Source: Paenibacillus methanolicus (lineage in GTDB: Bacteria; Bacillota; Bacilli; Paenibacillales; Paenibacillaceae). Taken from it: a DNA stretch of 64,000 nucleotides. Where the stretch lies: NCBI RefSeq assembly GCF_008124765.1, contig NZ_VNHS01000010.1, forward strand, positions 338,156 to 402,155, written 5' to 3'. Made by a program: the position numbers and the translations under genes. A model generated the notes under the pieces. The model was given only the letters and a program-made list of their open reading frames with translations. It was not told the DNA's origin and made no database searches. Positions 17,492 through 26,380 of the stretch are shown here, piece after piece; the stretch's first letter is position 1, and each line of letters begins with the position of its first letter.

Positions 17492-17716
17492 TTAACGGAA
17501 CTGCGAACCCGACAGTTGTTGCTCGGCGATTTGCACCAGTTTGCGCGTGATGTAGCCACCAAGCGAACCGGCGTCGCGAGTTGCGAAGTTGCCGTAGTAA
17601 CCGTCAGCAGGAATTTGGATGCCCAGTTCCTGTGCAGCCTCGTATTTCAGTTGGTTAAGTGCCGCGCTTGCTTGAGGTACGACCAGCGTATTGCTGCTGC
17701 GAGATTGTCCTGCCAT
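17492..17716 (-). CDS. Alpha/beta-type small acid-soluble spore protein
   Basis: 74 residues with the full SASP pattern: ALNQLKYEAAQELGI (including the germination protease site KYEAAQE) and TRDAGSLGGYITRKLVQIAEQQ, the DNA-binding helices. These proteins coat spore DNA and protect it against UV, and are degraded by GPR on germination. ATG has AAAGGAG upstream. A paralogue lies at 21826-22056 with about 80 percent identity by eye. Expression is expected in the forespore under sigma-G. Confidence 0.93.
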   Translation of the reverse strand: MAGQSRSSNTLVVPQASAALNQLKYEAAQELGIQIPADGYYGNFATRDAGSLGGYITRKLVQIAEQQLSGSQFR

Positions 17717-17849
17717 GTGGAATTTCTCCTTTCATCCTCTTCACGTTGTATGTGTTGCAAGCTTGCAAGCTTATTATGATACGTTGGCCGAAAGAATATG
17801 CTTAAGATTTCGTTCATTTTTAAAAACTTTTCAAAGGAGCTTTCGCCCC

Positions 17850-18026
17850 ATGTCCAAGACTCTCTCCCTGCTGTTCGCCGTCGTCTCCGTCATCCTCATG
17901 ACCGCCACGGCGATCGCCATCGCGCACAGCGCTTGGCTGACTCTTCTGCTCTTCATCCTGACGATGGGCTGCATCGGCGCGGGATTTATCGTAAAGGCCA
18001 AACTAAGACGCCGCGGTCAGGGGTAA
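17850..18026 (+). CDS. Small two-segment membrane protein (DUF5325/YlaF-like)
   Basis: 58 residues: two hydrophobic helices (LLFAVVSVILMTATAIAIAH and LTLLLFILTMGCIGAGFIV) with a basic end (KAKLRRRGQG). Length and layout match YlaF/DUF5325 of Bacillus, function unknown. AAAGGAGC is 8-9 bases before ATG. The stop codon lies inside the following terminator stem. Confidence 0.65.
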   Translation: MSKTLSLLFAVVSVILMTATAIAIAHSAWLTLLLFILTMGCIGAGFIVKAKLRRRGQG

Positions 18027-18050
18027 TCCCCTTCCCGCGGCGTTTGGTTT
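18008..18050 (+). terminator. Terminator overlapping the end of the small membrane gene
   Basis: Stem ACGCCGCGG pairs with CCGCGGCGT, with inner GGGG/CCCC pairing, then TTGGTTTG. It may also serve trpS from the other side. Confidence 0.7.
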
Positions 18051-18077
18051 GAATTCTTGCTCTATGCCCTACCGGCC

Positions 18078-19064
18078 CTATCGCGCCGGCAAGAAGCCCA
18101 TCCGCTCCTTGACGTCGCGCACCGTCTTGTTCGCCACCTCGGCGACCCGCTCCGCGCCCTGCTTCAGGATCGCGTGGATCTCGCCCGATTCGCGGATCTC
18201 GCGGTACCGCTGCTGCAGCGGCTCGAGCGTCGCGACGACATGCTCGGCGAGGTCTTTCTTGAACGCCCCGTAGCCTTGCCCCTCGTACTTCGCCTGAATC
18301 TCCTCCAGCGATAGACCCGAACAATGCGAATAGATGCTCATCAGGTTGCTGATCTCCGGCTTCTCCGCCGGGTTGTAGATCACGTCGCGGCCCGAATCGG
18401 TCGTCGCCCGACTGAGCTTCTTGCGGATTACGTCCGGCGGGTCCAGCAGCGCGATGTAGCTCGCCGGATTCGGATTGCTCTTGCTCATTTTCTTCGAAGC
18501 GTCGTCCAGCGACATGATTCTCGCGCCGACCTTCGGAATATACGGCTCCGGAATCGTAAAGTAGTCGCCGAACCGCGCGTTGAACCGGTGTCCCAGATCG
18601 CGCGTCAGCTCCAGATGCTGTTTCTGGTCGTCGCCGACCGGCACCAGATCCGCGTTGTAGAGGAGAATATCCGCCGCCATGAGCGTCGGGTAGACGAACA
18701 AGCCCGCGCCGACCGAATCTTTGCCGGACGATTTATCCTTGAACTGCGTCATGCGCTCCAACTCGCCCATATAGGCCAACGTGGTGAACAACCAGCCGAG
18801 CTCGGCGTGCGCCGGCACGTGCGATTGCATGAAGACGCTCGCTTTGGCCGGATCGATGCCCGCGGCGATGAACAGCGCGGCAACCGCCTCGGACTGCTCG
18901 CGCAGCGCGGCCGGCTCCTGCGGCACCGTGATGGCATGCAGGTCGACGACCATGAAGAAGCATTCGTGCGTTTCTTGCAGCCTGACGAAATTTTGCATCG
19001 CGCCGATGTAGTTGCCCAGCGTGAGCTGGCCGCTCGGCTGGATGCCGGATAGTACTCTTTTCAT
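18078..19064 (-). CDS. trpS: Tryptophan--tRNA ligase
   Basis: 328 residues, class Ic synthetase. The HIGH-like motif is TLGN at residues 15-18, and KMSKS is at 192-196; PTLMAADILLYNADLVPVG is the usual Trp-binding stretch. It charges tRNA-Trp in the cytoplasm. ATG at 19064 was chosen because GGAGG lies 8-10 bases upstream and gives the family start MKRVLSGIQPSG; the longer open frame would place the SD inside the gene. Controlled by the T-box at 19310-19572. Confidence 0.95.
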   Translation of the reverse strand: MKRVLSGIQPSGQLTLGNYIGAMQNFVRLQETHECFFMVVDLHAITVPQEPAALREQSEAVAALFIAAGIDPAKASVFMQSHVPAHAELGWLFTTLAYMGELERMTQFKDKSSGKDSVGAGLFVYPTLMAADILLYNADLVPVGDDQKQHLELTRDLGHRFNARFGDYFTIPEPYIPKVGARIMSLDDASKKMSKSNPNPASYIALLDPPDVIRKKLSRATTDSGRDVIYNPAEKPEISNLMSIYSHCSGLSLEEIQAKYEGQGYGAFKKDLAEHVVATLEPLQQRYREIRESGEIHAILKQGAERVAEVANKTVRDVKERMGFLPAR

Positions 19065-19309
19065 TGGATGATATCCTCCTTTTTTCAATACGCTTCTTTT
19101 AAGTTCGCCTTACACTCCGCCTCCCCCAACCCCCTCCGCCGAGGGGGCTCCAAGGGCTCCGCCCTCTGGACTCCCGCTTTCGTGCTGGCGAGTCGAGCTG
19201 ACGGACGGCGGTTGCTTTTGAGCGGGGCACGCTTTTGTCCTGCCGGACAAAGCTTACGTGAGTTGTCGCTCGTGACGCGGACGTCGTTGATGAGCCTCAA
19301 AAAAAAACG

Positions 19310-19572
19310 CAAAAAGGCCCTCCGCCCGCAAAGGGACGAAGGACCGTGGTGCCACCCTAATTCGTTCGCTTCCGAATGCGCAGCAAACGGGACGAACCTC
19401 AAGTTCCTTAACGCGGAACGACGCGTATGCCGCATACTTGCCCGCCTTCTTGCTCGGGTTTCCTCGGCCCTGCTCCGGGATCCATTCCGCCTCGCTCGTC
19501 CGCACCGGTTCGCACCGACCACCGGCTCTCTGACGCTTCCGCGCGCGCGTACTTGTTCCCTTCCTCGCATTT
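19310..19572 (-). ncRNA. T-box riboswitch (tRNA-Trp) upstream of trpS
   Basis: On the minus strand: an AGAGAG-containing stem I with GGTGCGAACCGG, then GGAATGGATCCC, where TGG (19484-19482) is in the specifier position, so tRNA-Trp is the effector. The T-box sequence AGGGTGGCACCACGG (19358-19344) precedes a terminator hairpin (GGTCCTTCGTCCC pairing with GGGCGGAGGGCC) and a T run near 19310. Uncharged tRNA-Trp would stabilise the antiterminator and allow trpS transcription. About 245 bases lie between the terminator and trpS; this spacer contains only G/C-rich hairpins. Confidence 0.93.
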
Positions 19573-19578
19573 AGGATG

Positions 19579-19607
19579 ATTATACTCGCACGCCCGCCAC
19601 ATTTCAA
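19579..19607 (-). promoter_or_regulatory. sigma-A promoter of the T-box/trpS transcript
   Basis: TTGAAA (19607-19602) and TATAAT (19584-19579), spacer 17 bases, directly before the T-box leader. Confidence 0.8.
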
Positions 19608-19733
19608 TATGGCCATCCCTCCCATTTTCGCCTGCCGGTTCCTTAAAAAAAGAAAGTCCCTCGAGTCCTGCCGCGGCCAAGCTCCGCATATTCTTTCTAT
19701 AGACTAGTCCAACCCGAAAGGAGCGTTATTCTT

Positions 19734-20768
19734 ATGACCGTCGTTTACCGGGTCGGCATGCCGCTGCTGACCGCCGGCTGCTTGGCGATGCTGGCGCTGA
19801 TCCTCGCGGACAACGGCTGGCTGAGCGCCCTCGCCTCGCTCGATCCCGCCACGGTGCAATCGTTCAAGCTGCTGCTGCTCGGCATCATTCTCGAGACGTT
19901 CCCGTTCATCCTTCTCGGGGTGTTCGTGTCCGCGCTCCTGCAGGTGTTCGTATCCGATGCGACCATCGCGCGCCTGACGCCGAAGCATCCGGTGGCCGGC
20001 GTGCTGTTCGGCAGCCTGCTCGGCCTGCTCTTCCCGCTGTGCGAATGCGGCATGATCCCGGTCGTCCGCCGGCTGATCCGCAAAGGCATGCCGCCGTACA
20101 TCGGCATGGTGTTCATCTTCGCGGGACCGATCGTCAATCCGGTCGTCTTCACCTCGACGTATACGGCCTTCCGCGGCCAGCCCGGGATGGCGTATGCCCG
20201 GCTTGGGCTGGCGCTGGCGATATGCGTCGTGCTCGGCCTGCTGCTGAGCCGGTTCCTAAAGCGCAATCCGCTCAAGCGAGACGCTTACGAGCTGGCGGCG
20301 GCGAACAACGGCGCGACTTCGATCTACGAGCATGACCACTCGCAGGGGGCCAAAGGCTTCTGGGGCCGCATGGCCGCGACGCTCGCGCACGCCTCCGACG
20401 AATTGTTCGACATCGGCAAATACGTCATTCTCGGCGCGTTCCTGACGGCGGTCGTGCAGACGTCCGTCGACCGCGAAGTGCTCGCCGGCATCGGCGGCGG
20501 CACGTGGTCCGGCAGCGCGTTCATGATGGGCCTTGCGTTCCTATTGTCGCTGTGTTCCACCTCCGACGCGTTCGTCGCCGCTTCGTTCAACGGCATCTTC
20601 GCGCCGTCGGCGCTGCTCGCCTTCCTCGTCTTCGGGCCGATGGTCGATCTCAAAAGCGTGCTCATGCTGCTCGGCACGTTCCGCACGAAGATCGTCGCCG
20701 CCATCGTCCTGCTGCTGTTCGCGCTCGTGCTGGGCGGTTCCTTGCTGACGGCGCAGCTATGGTTATAG
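19734..20768 (+). CDS. Permease (DUF318/ArsP-like family)
   Basis: 344 residues with about eight to nine membrane segments in two repeated halves. Conserved spots: FPLCECGMIPVVRRL (near 100-114; Cys pair in a membrane segment), FAGPIVNPVV and SLCSTSDAFVAASF, hallmarks of the DUF318 permeases, some of which move organoarsenicals or divalent metals. SD AAAGGAG. It is paired with a TIGR03943 protein starting 33 bases downstream; the same pair (YcgR/YcgQ) exists in Bacillus. Substrate unknown. Confidence 0.85.
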   Translation: MTVVYRVGMPLLTAGCLAMLALILADNGWLSALASLDPATVQSFKLLLLGIILETFPFILLGVFVSALLQVFVSDATIARLTPKHPVAGVLFGSLLGLLFPLCECGMIPVVRRLIRKGMPPYIGMVFIFAGPIVNPVVFTSTYTAFRGQPGMAYARLGLALAICVVLGLLLSRFLKRNPLKRDAYELAAANNGATSIYEHDHSQGAKGFWGRMAATLAHASDELFDIGKYVILGAFLTAVVQTSVDREVLAGIGGGTWSGSAFMMGLAFLLSLCSTSDAFVAASFNGIFAPSALLAFLVFGPMVDLKSVLMLLGTFRTKIVAAIVLLLFALVLGGSLLTAQLWL

Positions 20769-20801
20769 CCAGTCAACCTACTTGATGAAGGAGGAATAAC
20801 G

Positions 20802-21728
20802 ATGGCCGGTTCCGACCGCAGGCGCATGGTCCATTATTTGATAAGAGCCGTCCTGCTCGGCGGCTTCGCGCTGTTTATCGTCCAGTTGGCCCGAGGCGAC
20901 GGCTTGTCGCTCTATATCGCTCCCCGGATGGAGCCGTTCGTCAAACTGTCCGCGCTCGCGCTCTACGCGTCCGCCATCTACCAGGTCTATGCGGCCTTCC
21001 GGGCTTCGAAGGGACAACAAGCCGCCGACTGCGGATGCGACCACGAACCGCCGGTGTCTATTCCGAAGAACGTTATCGTCTACGGCATGTTCGTGCTGCC
21101 GCTCGCGCTCGGCTTCCTGCTTCCGGAGGCGACGCTCGGAAGCTCCCTCGCCGCCAAGAAAGGCATGACGTTCGCCGGCGCGGAGACGCTGGCGAACGCC
21201 CGCTCCGGCGAACGCGCGGCGCCATCCCTGCCCGCCTCGGGCAACGGCGGCGGGGACGCGAACGCCTCCGCGTCGGAAGCGATGTTCCCCTCCGATGAGT
21301 ATACGGCCAGCTACGCCGTTTACGGGAAGCAGCTCTATGCCCAGCCCGCGATCGCGGTGCCGGACCAATGGTTCATCGAGACGTTGACCACGCTCGATCT
21401 ATACCGCAAGAACTTCATTGGCAAACAAGTCGAGCTCAGCGGGTTCGTCTACCGCGACGAAGCGATGGGAGCCGACCAATTCGCCGTCAGCCGATTCGCC
21501 ATGAACTGCTGTTCGGCCGACTCGCTGCCTTACGGCCTTGTCGCCACTTTCGATAACGCCGCCGCGCTTCGCAAAGATTCTTGGGTGAAAGTCTCCGGAA
21601 CGCTGGAAGAAGGTCAATATGACGGAGGCACCATCTTGCAGCTGCTCGTTACGCACATCGAATCCATCCGAACGCCGGATTCTCCGTATGTGTATCCCGA
21701 TTACAACTTCGACAAACAGTTCGAGTAA
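20802..21728 (+). CDS. TIGR03943 family protein (YcgQ-like)
   Basis: 308 residues: two membrane segments in the first 75 residues with a Cys motif (DCGCDHEP, near residues 75-82) after the second, another hydrophobic segment near 85-110, then an extracellular domain of about 180 residues containing NCCSADS. The family is known almost only as the partner of DUF318 permeases. The paired Cys/His motifs suggest metal binding (inference). SD AAGGAGG lies 7-8 bases before ATG. Operon with the permease. Confidence 0.82.
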   Translation: MAGSDRRRMVHYLIRAVLLGGFALFIVQLARGDGLSLYIAPRMEPFVKLSALALYASAIYQVYAAFRASKGQQAADCGCDHEPPVSIPKNVIVYGMFVLPLALGFLLPEATLGSSLAAKKGMTFAGAETLANARSGERAAPSLPASGNGGGDANASASEAMFPSDEYTASYAVYGKQLYAQPAIAVPDQWFIETLTTLDLYRKNFIGKQVELSGFVYRDEAMGADQFAVSRFAMNCCSADSLPYGLVATFDNAAALRKDSWVKVSGTLEEGQYDGGTILQLLVTHIESIRTPDSPYVYPDYNFDKQFE

Positions 21729-21768
21729 ATTGGAAATAAATACATGTAATGTCTCTGTATCCGTTTTC

Positions 21769-21799
21769 GTATAATCCCCCTCCCAATCTAGCCATACTA
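21769..21799 (+). promoter_or_regulatory. Candidate sigma-G promoter of the second SASP gene
   Basis: GTATA (21769-21773) and CATACTA (21793-21799) match the sigma-G elements with a 19-base gap, one base longer than the optimum. The position 27 bases before the SASP start fits. Confidence 0.5.
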
Positions 21800-21825
21800 T
21801 CCTTACACAAGGGAGGTGAATTCAG

Positions 21826-22056
21826 ATGGCAGGACAAGGTCAATCCCGCAGCAGCAATACACTCGTGGTGCCTCAAGCTTCGCAAGCGCTGGATCAAATG
21901 AAATACGAGGTGGCGCAAGAGCTTGGCATCCAAATCCCGCAGGACGGTTACTACGGCTACATGGCGACGCGCGACACGGGCGCGATCGGCGGCTACATCA
22001 CGCGCAAGCTCGTGCAAATCGCGGAACAGCAAATCGCAGGTACATATAGCCGCTAA
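21826..22056 (+). CDS. Alpha/beta-type small acid-soluble spore protein
   Basis: 76 residues with the two conserved SASP blocks: ALDQMKYEVAQELGIQIP (GPR cleavage site included) and TRDTGAIGGYITRKLVQIAEQQ. It binds and protects spore DNA. SD GGGAGGTG lies 6-8 bases before ATG. Paralogue of the gene at 17492-17716; the two differ mainly in the linker (QDGYYGYMA versus ADGYYGNFA) and the C-terminus. Expected forespore expression through the sigma-G-like promoter upstream. Confidence 0.93.
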   Translation: MAGQGQSRSSNTLVVPQASQALDQMKYEVAQELGIQIPQDGYYGYMATRDTGAIGGYITRKLVQIAEQQIAGTYSR

Positions 22057-22167
22057 TACGGCAACGGTCTGCAACTTCTAGATCGCATCGAACGGAGTGC
22101 AGCCGTCATAGCAAGGCGAAACGGCTATCGCCGGCTTTGAGCGGCGATGGGAGTTACGATCAAGACG

Positions 22168-22203
22168 AAAAGACCTGAGCAGGCTAACCTGCCCAGGTCT
22201 TTT
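22168..22203. terminator. Bidirectional terminator between SASP and a hypothetical gene
   Basis: Hairpin AAAAGACCTG-AGCAGG with its complement CCTGC-CCAGGTCTTTT, A-rich on one side and T-rich on the other; it serves the plus-strand SASP gene and the minus-strand gene ending at 22234. Confidence 0.8.
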
Positions 22204-22233
22204 CGTTGTTCGTCAAACTGGCCTGCACCCTGC

Positions 22234-22659
22234 TTAAGGCGCATCCCGCAGCGCGTGCGGCGCGCCGTACTTCGGCTGCAGACGGAACATGCCGTTGGCG
22301 ATGTTCGCCATATTATAATTCGATTCAAAAGTGATGCCGGCCGACCACGATCCTTTGCGAACGCTGAAATCAAAGCGGATCTCGCCGTGCGTCCAGCCCC
22401 GCTTATAGTTCAACGAGTCGAGCGCCAGCTTACGGAACGCGAGCACTTGATCGGGCTTCAGGCCGGGTTCGGCGGATGCCGCATCGATGCTGCCGTCGCG
22501 GCTTTCGATCGGATTATGGCAAACGCCATACTTCCCGATCACGTCATTGCGAATTTGAATTGTGACTGTTCCTGCTGCCGCATGGATCAATTCCGGCTCC
22601 ATCTGCCGAAACACATAATCCATTTGCCGCGCAAGCGGCGTTGCTTCCATTCCCATCAT
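22234..22659 (-). CDS. Conserved-looking hypothetical protein
   Basis: 141 residues, no signal peptide and no membrane segment. The start is amphipathic (LARQMDYVFRQMEPELIHAAAG), followed by beta-like stretches (TVTIQIRN, GEIRFDFSVRKGSWSAGITFESNYN). Family not recognised. SD GAGGTG precedes ATG; the first residues MMGM leave the exact start open by one or three codons. It stands alone between a bidirectional terminator and the chemoreceptor promoter region. The stretch 22660-22850 on its upstream side is AT-rich and gene-free. Confidence 0.6.
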   Translation of the reverse strand: MMGMEATPLARQMDYVFRQMEPELIHAAAGTVTIQIRNDVIGKYGVCHNPIESRDGSIDAASAEPGLKPDQVLAFRKLALDSLNYKRGWTHGEIRFDFSVRKGSWSAGITFESNYNMANIANGMFRLQPKYGAPHALRDAP

Positions 22660-22850
22660 CTACACCTCATCACATTTTTTCATAAAGTTACCATATTAGT
22701 ACTTCGGACTCATTATAAGACGAAAGACTTACATATTTCAATCATTTTTTACAATATACTTACATATACATTCAATTTCTTCGCAAAAAGCTCTCGTTCG
22801 AGCGATTCCGACCAGATCATTCGACCCATTCGCCACTTTTTAGACAAATA

Positions 22851-22878
22851 TAGACAATCCCCGTACCGGTGATATAAT
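22851..22878 (+). promoter_or_regulatory. Promoter of the chemoreceptor gene
   Basis: TAGACA (22851-22856) and a perfect TATAAT (22873-22878) with a 16-base spacer, 52 bases before the start codon. Confidence 0.6.
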
Positions 22879-22930
22879 AAGGGAAAAGATACCTATACAG
22901 GTGACAAACGAAAGGGGCAAGGGTCGGTCT

Positions 22931-24181
22931 ATGAAATGGCTGCACGCTTTATCCGTCCGCAAGAAGCTGATGGTTGGATTTTATTCGAACGTAGTCCTCT
23001 TCGCCGTTCTTCTGCTTATCGCGCTTCTCGTCTTCGGCGGCAATGTATGGGCCGGTCTCGTCATTATCGCCGTCATGGCCGCGGTTACTTATCCGGTCGT
23101 TCTATTCTTCGAGAAGACGCTCTCGCATTCGTTCGAAGAGCTCAGGAACGCCGCCTACTCCGTGTCCAAAGGCGACTTCACGCAGACGCTGGATGCCTCC
23201 TCGACCGGGGAGCTGGGTCATTCCTTCAACAGCATGGTCGGCAAGATCCGCGACATCTTGAAAGAAACATCCGGCATCTCGAACGTCGTCAACGATTCAA
23301 GCCGCACGATCTACTACAAGAACACCGACCTGAAGCAAATGATGGATCAGGTCACGACGTCCGCCACGGAGTTGGCTACTGGGGCGGCCGAAATTTCGGC
23401 CGACATCAACGTGATGGCCGACTCGATCCGCGAGATCGAAGCGAGCTTCGCAAGCTACGCCGACGCGACCAAGCAGATGAACGAACGTTCGGAGCTGGCG
23501 CTGACGCTCGTGGACAAAGGCCGCCAAGCGGTCGAAAGCCAGGCCGAAGGGATGAAACGCAACGTCGACGCGACCGCAAATGTAGCCGCTTCCATTGAAG
23601 ATTTGGCGCATAAAGCGGACGGCATCTCCGCGATTACGCACACGATCTCCGAAATCGCGGAACAGACCAACCTGCTCTCGCTCAACGCCTCCATCGAAGC
23701 GGCCCGCGCGGGCGAGCACGGACGCGGCTTCGCGGTCGTCGCGCAGGAGGTCCGCAAGCTTGCCGAGGAATCGAACGCGGCGACCAAGGAAGTATTCACG
23801 CTCGTGAAGAGCATCGACGCCGCCGTCAAGCAAGCGATCACCGGTATTCAGGTGAACGGAGAGGTCGTGAAGACGCAGACCGAAGCGCTTCACCAAACCG
23901 AGCAATCGTTCGCGGAAATCATCGGCAGCGTGAAATTCATCTCCGAACAAATTTCCCAGTTCGCGCGCGACAGCGCGGCGATGCTGGAGAGCACGAGACG
24001 CATCTCGTCGACGATCCAGAACATCTCGGCGATCACGGAGCAGTCGGCGGCCGGCACCGAAGAGGTAGCCGCCTCGATGAACGAACAGATCGCGTCCGTC
24101 CAATCCGTCATTCAAGAGACCGAGCGCATGCAGCAGCACGTCAATCAGCTCCAGCGCACGATGTCCGTCTTTAAAGTGTAA
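22931..24181 (+). CDS. Methyl-accepting chemotaxis protein without an extracellular domain
   Basis: 416 residues. Two membrane segments (about 16-36 and 39-60) are joined by a three-residue turn, so there is no outside sensor domain. A HAMP-like linker (60-115) and a full signalling domain follow, with the hairpin tip EQTNLLSLNASIEAARAGEHGRGF. It should report to CheA/CheW from the cytoplasm or membrane, possibly sensing redox, pH or internal signals. ATG at 22931 was chosen because AAGGG lies 8-9 bases upstream; a GTG at 22901 has no SD. A strong terminator follows. Confidence 0.9.
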   Translation: MKWLHALSVRKKLMVGFYSNVVLFAVLLLIALLVFGGNVWAGLVIIAVMAAVTYPVVLFFEKTLSHSFEELRNAAYSVSKGDFTQTLDASSTGELGHSFNSMVGKIRDILKETSGISNVVNDSSRTIYYKNTDLKQMMDQVTTSATELATGAAEISADINVMADSIREIEASFASYADATKQMNERSELALTLVDKGRQAVESQAEGMKRNVDATANVAASIEDLAHKADGISAITHTISEIAEQTNLLSLNASIEAARAGEHGRGFAVVAQEVRKLAEESNAATKEVFTLVKSIDAAVKQAITGIQVNGEVVKTQTEALHQTEQSFAEIIGSVKFISEQISQFARDSAAMLESTRRISSTIQNISAITEQSAAGTEEVAASMNEQIASVQSVIQETERMQQHVNQLQRTMSVFKV

Positions 24182-24193
24182 GCAACCTAAAGC

Positions 24194-24232
24194 AAAAAGC
24201 GCCGCCAGGACATCCTGGGAGGCGCTTTTTTT
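24194..24232 (+). terminator. Terminator after the chemoreceptor gene
   Basis: Stem AAAAAGCGCC/GGCGCTTTTT with inner CCAGG/CCTGG pairing, followed by seven T; the convergent esterase gene ends just beyond. Confidence 0.88.
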
Positions 24233-24250
24233 GGCGTTCATGCCGCTCTC

Positions 24251-25213
24251 TTATTCTTCGCTCAAGAAAAATTGAATGATCGTGTCATGCAGACCCGGCA
24301 GTCCTTCATGGCCGAAATCCGGATACACTTCCAGCCGCTTGCGGGATTGAATCTTGTTGTACGCCGCGAATTGGGTCGACGGCGGACAGATCGTATCCAT
24401 CAAGCCCACGCCCATGACCACGTCGGCCCGAATGCGATTCGCCAAGTGCTGGATGTCGATGTAGCCCAGTCGGGTGAACACCTCGTCCTCCCGCTTGTGC
24501 TGCGGATCGAACCGGCGGAAGTATCCGCGCAGTTCCTCGTACGCATCCTTCGCCAAGTCCATCTGCCAGACTCGTTTGTAGTCGCTCAAGAACGGATAGA
24601 CCGGCGCCGCTTTGCGGATGCGAGGCTCCAGCGCCGCGCAAGCAATCGTCAGCGCCCCCCCTTGCGACCAGCCCGTCGCGTATACGCGGGTTTCGTCAAC
24701 TTCCTTCATGTCCATGGCGATCGAGGCCAGCTGGGCGGTATCGAGGAAAATGCCGCGGAACAGCAGATTCTCCGGTTTATCGTCAAGCCCCCGGATAATA
24801 TGACCGTGATGCGTGTTGCCCTTCACGCCGCCCGCGTCCTCCGACGAACCTCCCTGCCCTCTGCAGTCCATGGCGAAGACGGAGAAGCCCAGCGATACGT
24901 AAGCCAGGCGCTCGTTCCAGTCGCCGGCGCTGCCGGTATAGCCGTGGAATTGCAGGACGGCCGGATGCGGTTCGGACGCGCCGCGCGGACGCGCGTATTT
25001 GGCATGGACGCGTGCGCCCCCTACGCCCGTGAAGTACAAGTCGAAGCATTCGGCCGCCGGCGTTTGGAACGAGCTTGGAATCAGCTCGACCTTCGGGTCC
25101 GTCGCGCGCATCTCTGCAAGCGCCTGGTCCCAGTAATGTTCGAAGTCCGCTGGCTTCGGGTTGATTCCTGAATACGTTTGCAGCTGCGCGTACGGCATAT
25201 CGATTTGCGGCAT
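24251..25213 (-). CDS. CE7-family acetyl esterase (acetylxylan esterase / cephalosporin-C deacetylase)
   Basis: 320 residues from the second ATG (AAAGGAG 7 bases upstream; the first ATG is only 1 base from the SD). Alpha/beta-hydrolase with all CE7 marks: RGQ at 118-120, nucleophile Ser 183 in GWSQGG, Asp 273 in GLMDTICPP and His 302 in FGHEG. It removes acetyl groups from xylo-oligosaccharides and other small acetylated compounds in the cytoplasm; no signal peptide is seen. It stands alone, convergent with the chemoreceptor gene and divergent from the polysaccharide deacetylase. Confidence 0.92.
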   Translation of the reverse strand: MPQIDMPYAQLQTYSGINPKPADFEHYWDQALAEMRATDPKVELIPSSFQTPAAECFDLYFTGVGGARVHAKYARPRGASEPHPAVLQFHGYTGSAGDWNERLAYVSLGFSVFAMDCRGQGGSSEDAGGVKGNTHHGHIIRGLDDKPENLLFRGIFLDTAQLASIAMDMKEVDETRVYATGWSQGGALTIACAALEPRIRKAAPVYPFLSDYKRVWQMDLAKDAYEELRGYFRRFDPQHKREDEVFTRLGYIDIQHLANRIRADVVMGVGLMDTICPPSTQFAAYNKIQSRKRLEVYPDFGHEGLPGLHDTIIQFFLSEE

Positions 25214-25399
25214 TTCCATTCTCCTTTACGGTGGTGGATTGGTTTCCTGATTTTCTCATGTTACGCCTGCCGACGAGGTCATGTAAAGTATAAAAATGCG
25301 CATTTCCCTGCAATTAATCAAGATTGCCGGTGCATGTTCGCGCCGCATTAGCGGAAAAATGATCACACAGTAACTCGCCACCGGAATGGAGGGAGACAA

Positions 25400-26296
25400 A
25401 TGGCTAACGCAGACGGCAACCGGAAATCGGCTGCAGGACGATGGCTTACCGTTCCCGCCCTCCTTGTGGCCATGCAGGCGTGTGCGGCTTGCGCCCTCCC
25501 GATCCGCGATTCCGCCCCCCCTCACGCCACGCCGGGCATTCATGCAACCGCGCTCCCGTCGGACTCCCCCGCCTTCCAAGAACTGACCGATTCGCGCCAA
25601 GGCAAGCGTTCGGCGGGCTCATACTCGTGGCTCGAGCTGCAGCGGCGGTATCCGGGGACGTTCTTCGTCCGGGGCTCGCGGGGCAGCATGAAAGTCGCGC
25701 TGACGTTCGACGACGTCCCCGATCCCCGGTATACGCCGAAGGTGCTCGATCTGCTGGCGAAATACCGGGTTCGCGCGACGTTCTTCGTACTCGGTTCCAA
25801 AGCTAAGGCGTATCCGGCCATCGTCGCGAGGATGCGCAAGGAAGGCCATATGATCGCCAATCATTCCTACGACCACCCGGTCTTCACGAAAATATCGGTG
25901 TATCAGTTCGGTCAACAGGTAACTCAGACGGATCGACTGCTGCGCTCGCTTGCCGGGTACAGCCCGCGTTTTGTCCGTCCGCCTTACGGCGCCATTACGC
26001 CGAGACAGATCGAATGGGCGCAGGCGAACGGCTACACCGTCGTCAACTGGGACGTGGACTCGGAGGACTGGCGCAGCATCGGCAGCGGGCGCATTATGAC
26101 CAATATCAAAAGCACGCTCCAGCCGGGTTCGATTATTTTGCAGCATGCGGGCGGCGGACCGACGCAGGATTTATCCGGCACGGTACAAGCGCTCCCGCAG
26201 CTCATTCAATTTTTGCGGAAGAAGGGGTACGACATCGTGCCGCTGCCCGAGCTTCTTGGCCGCCCGGTTGCCCGGTCGCCGCGTCCGAAGCGGTAG
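25400..26296 (+). CDS. Polysaccharide deacetylase (NodB domain), exported
   Basis: 298 residues. N-terminal hydrophobic stretch (WLTVPALLVAMQACAACA, about 15-32) acts as signal or anchor; Cys 28 or 31 could be a lipid site but the lipobox is poor. The NodB domain spans about 98-265: TFDD (Asp 104/105), HSYDHP (metal His 155 and 159), RPPYG (193-197), DVDSEDW and LQHAGG. It removes N-acetyl groups from peptidoglycan or other cell-wall glycans. SD GGAGGGAG. The last 15 residues are Arg/Pro-rich. Confidence 0.9.
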   Translation: MANADGNRKSAAGRWLTVPALLVAMQACAACALPIRDSAPPHATPGIHATALPSDSPAFQELTDSRQGKRSAGSYSWLELQRRYPGTFFVRGSRGSMKVALTFDDVPDPRYTPKVLDLLAKYRVRATFFVLGSKAKAYPAIVARMRKEGHMIANHSYDHPVFTKISVYQFGQQVTQTDRLLRSLAGYSPRFVRPPYGAITPRQIEWAQANGYTVVNWDVDSEDWRSIGSGRIMTNIKSTLQPGSIILQHAGGGPTQDLSGTVQALPQLIQFLRKKGYDIVPLPELLGRPVARSPRPKR

Positions 26297-26303
26297 CCAA
26301 ACA

Positions 26304-26335
26304 CAAAAAGCGCTGCCCCATAACGGCGCAGCGCT
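26304..26335 (-). terminator. Terminator after the LysM-3D gene
   Basis: On the minus strand AAGCGCTGC, loop, GCAGCGCTT then TTTGTG, about 45 bases after the stop codon at 26381. Confidence 0.78.
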
Positions 26336-26380
26336 TGCGGCGGACCGCGCCGATGGGCGCAGACCTCCTTCTTCCCATGC

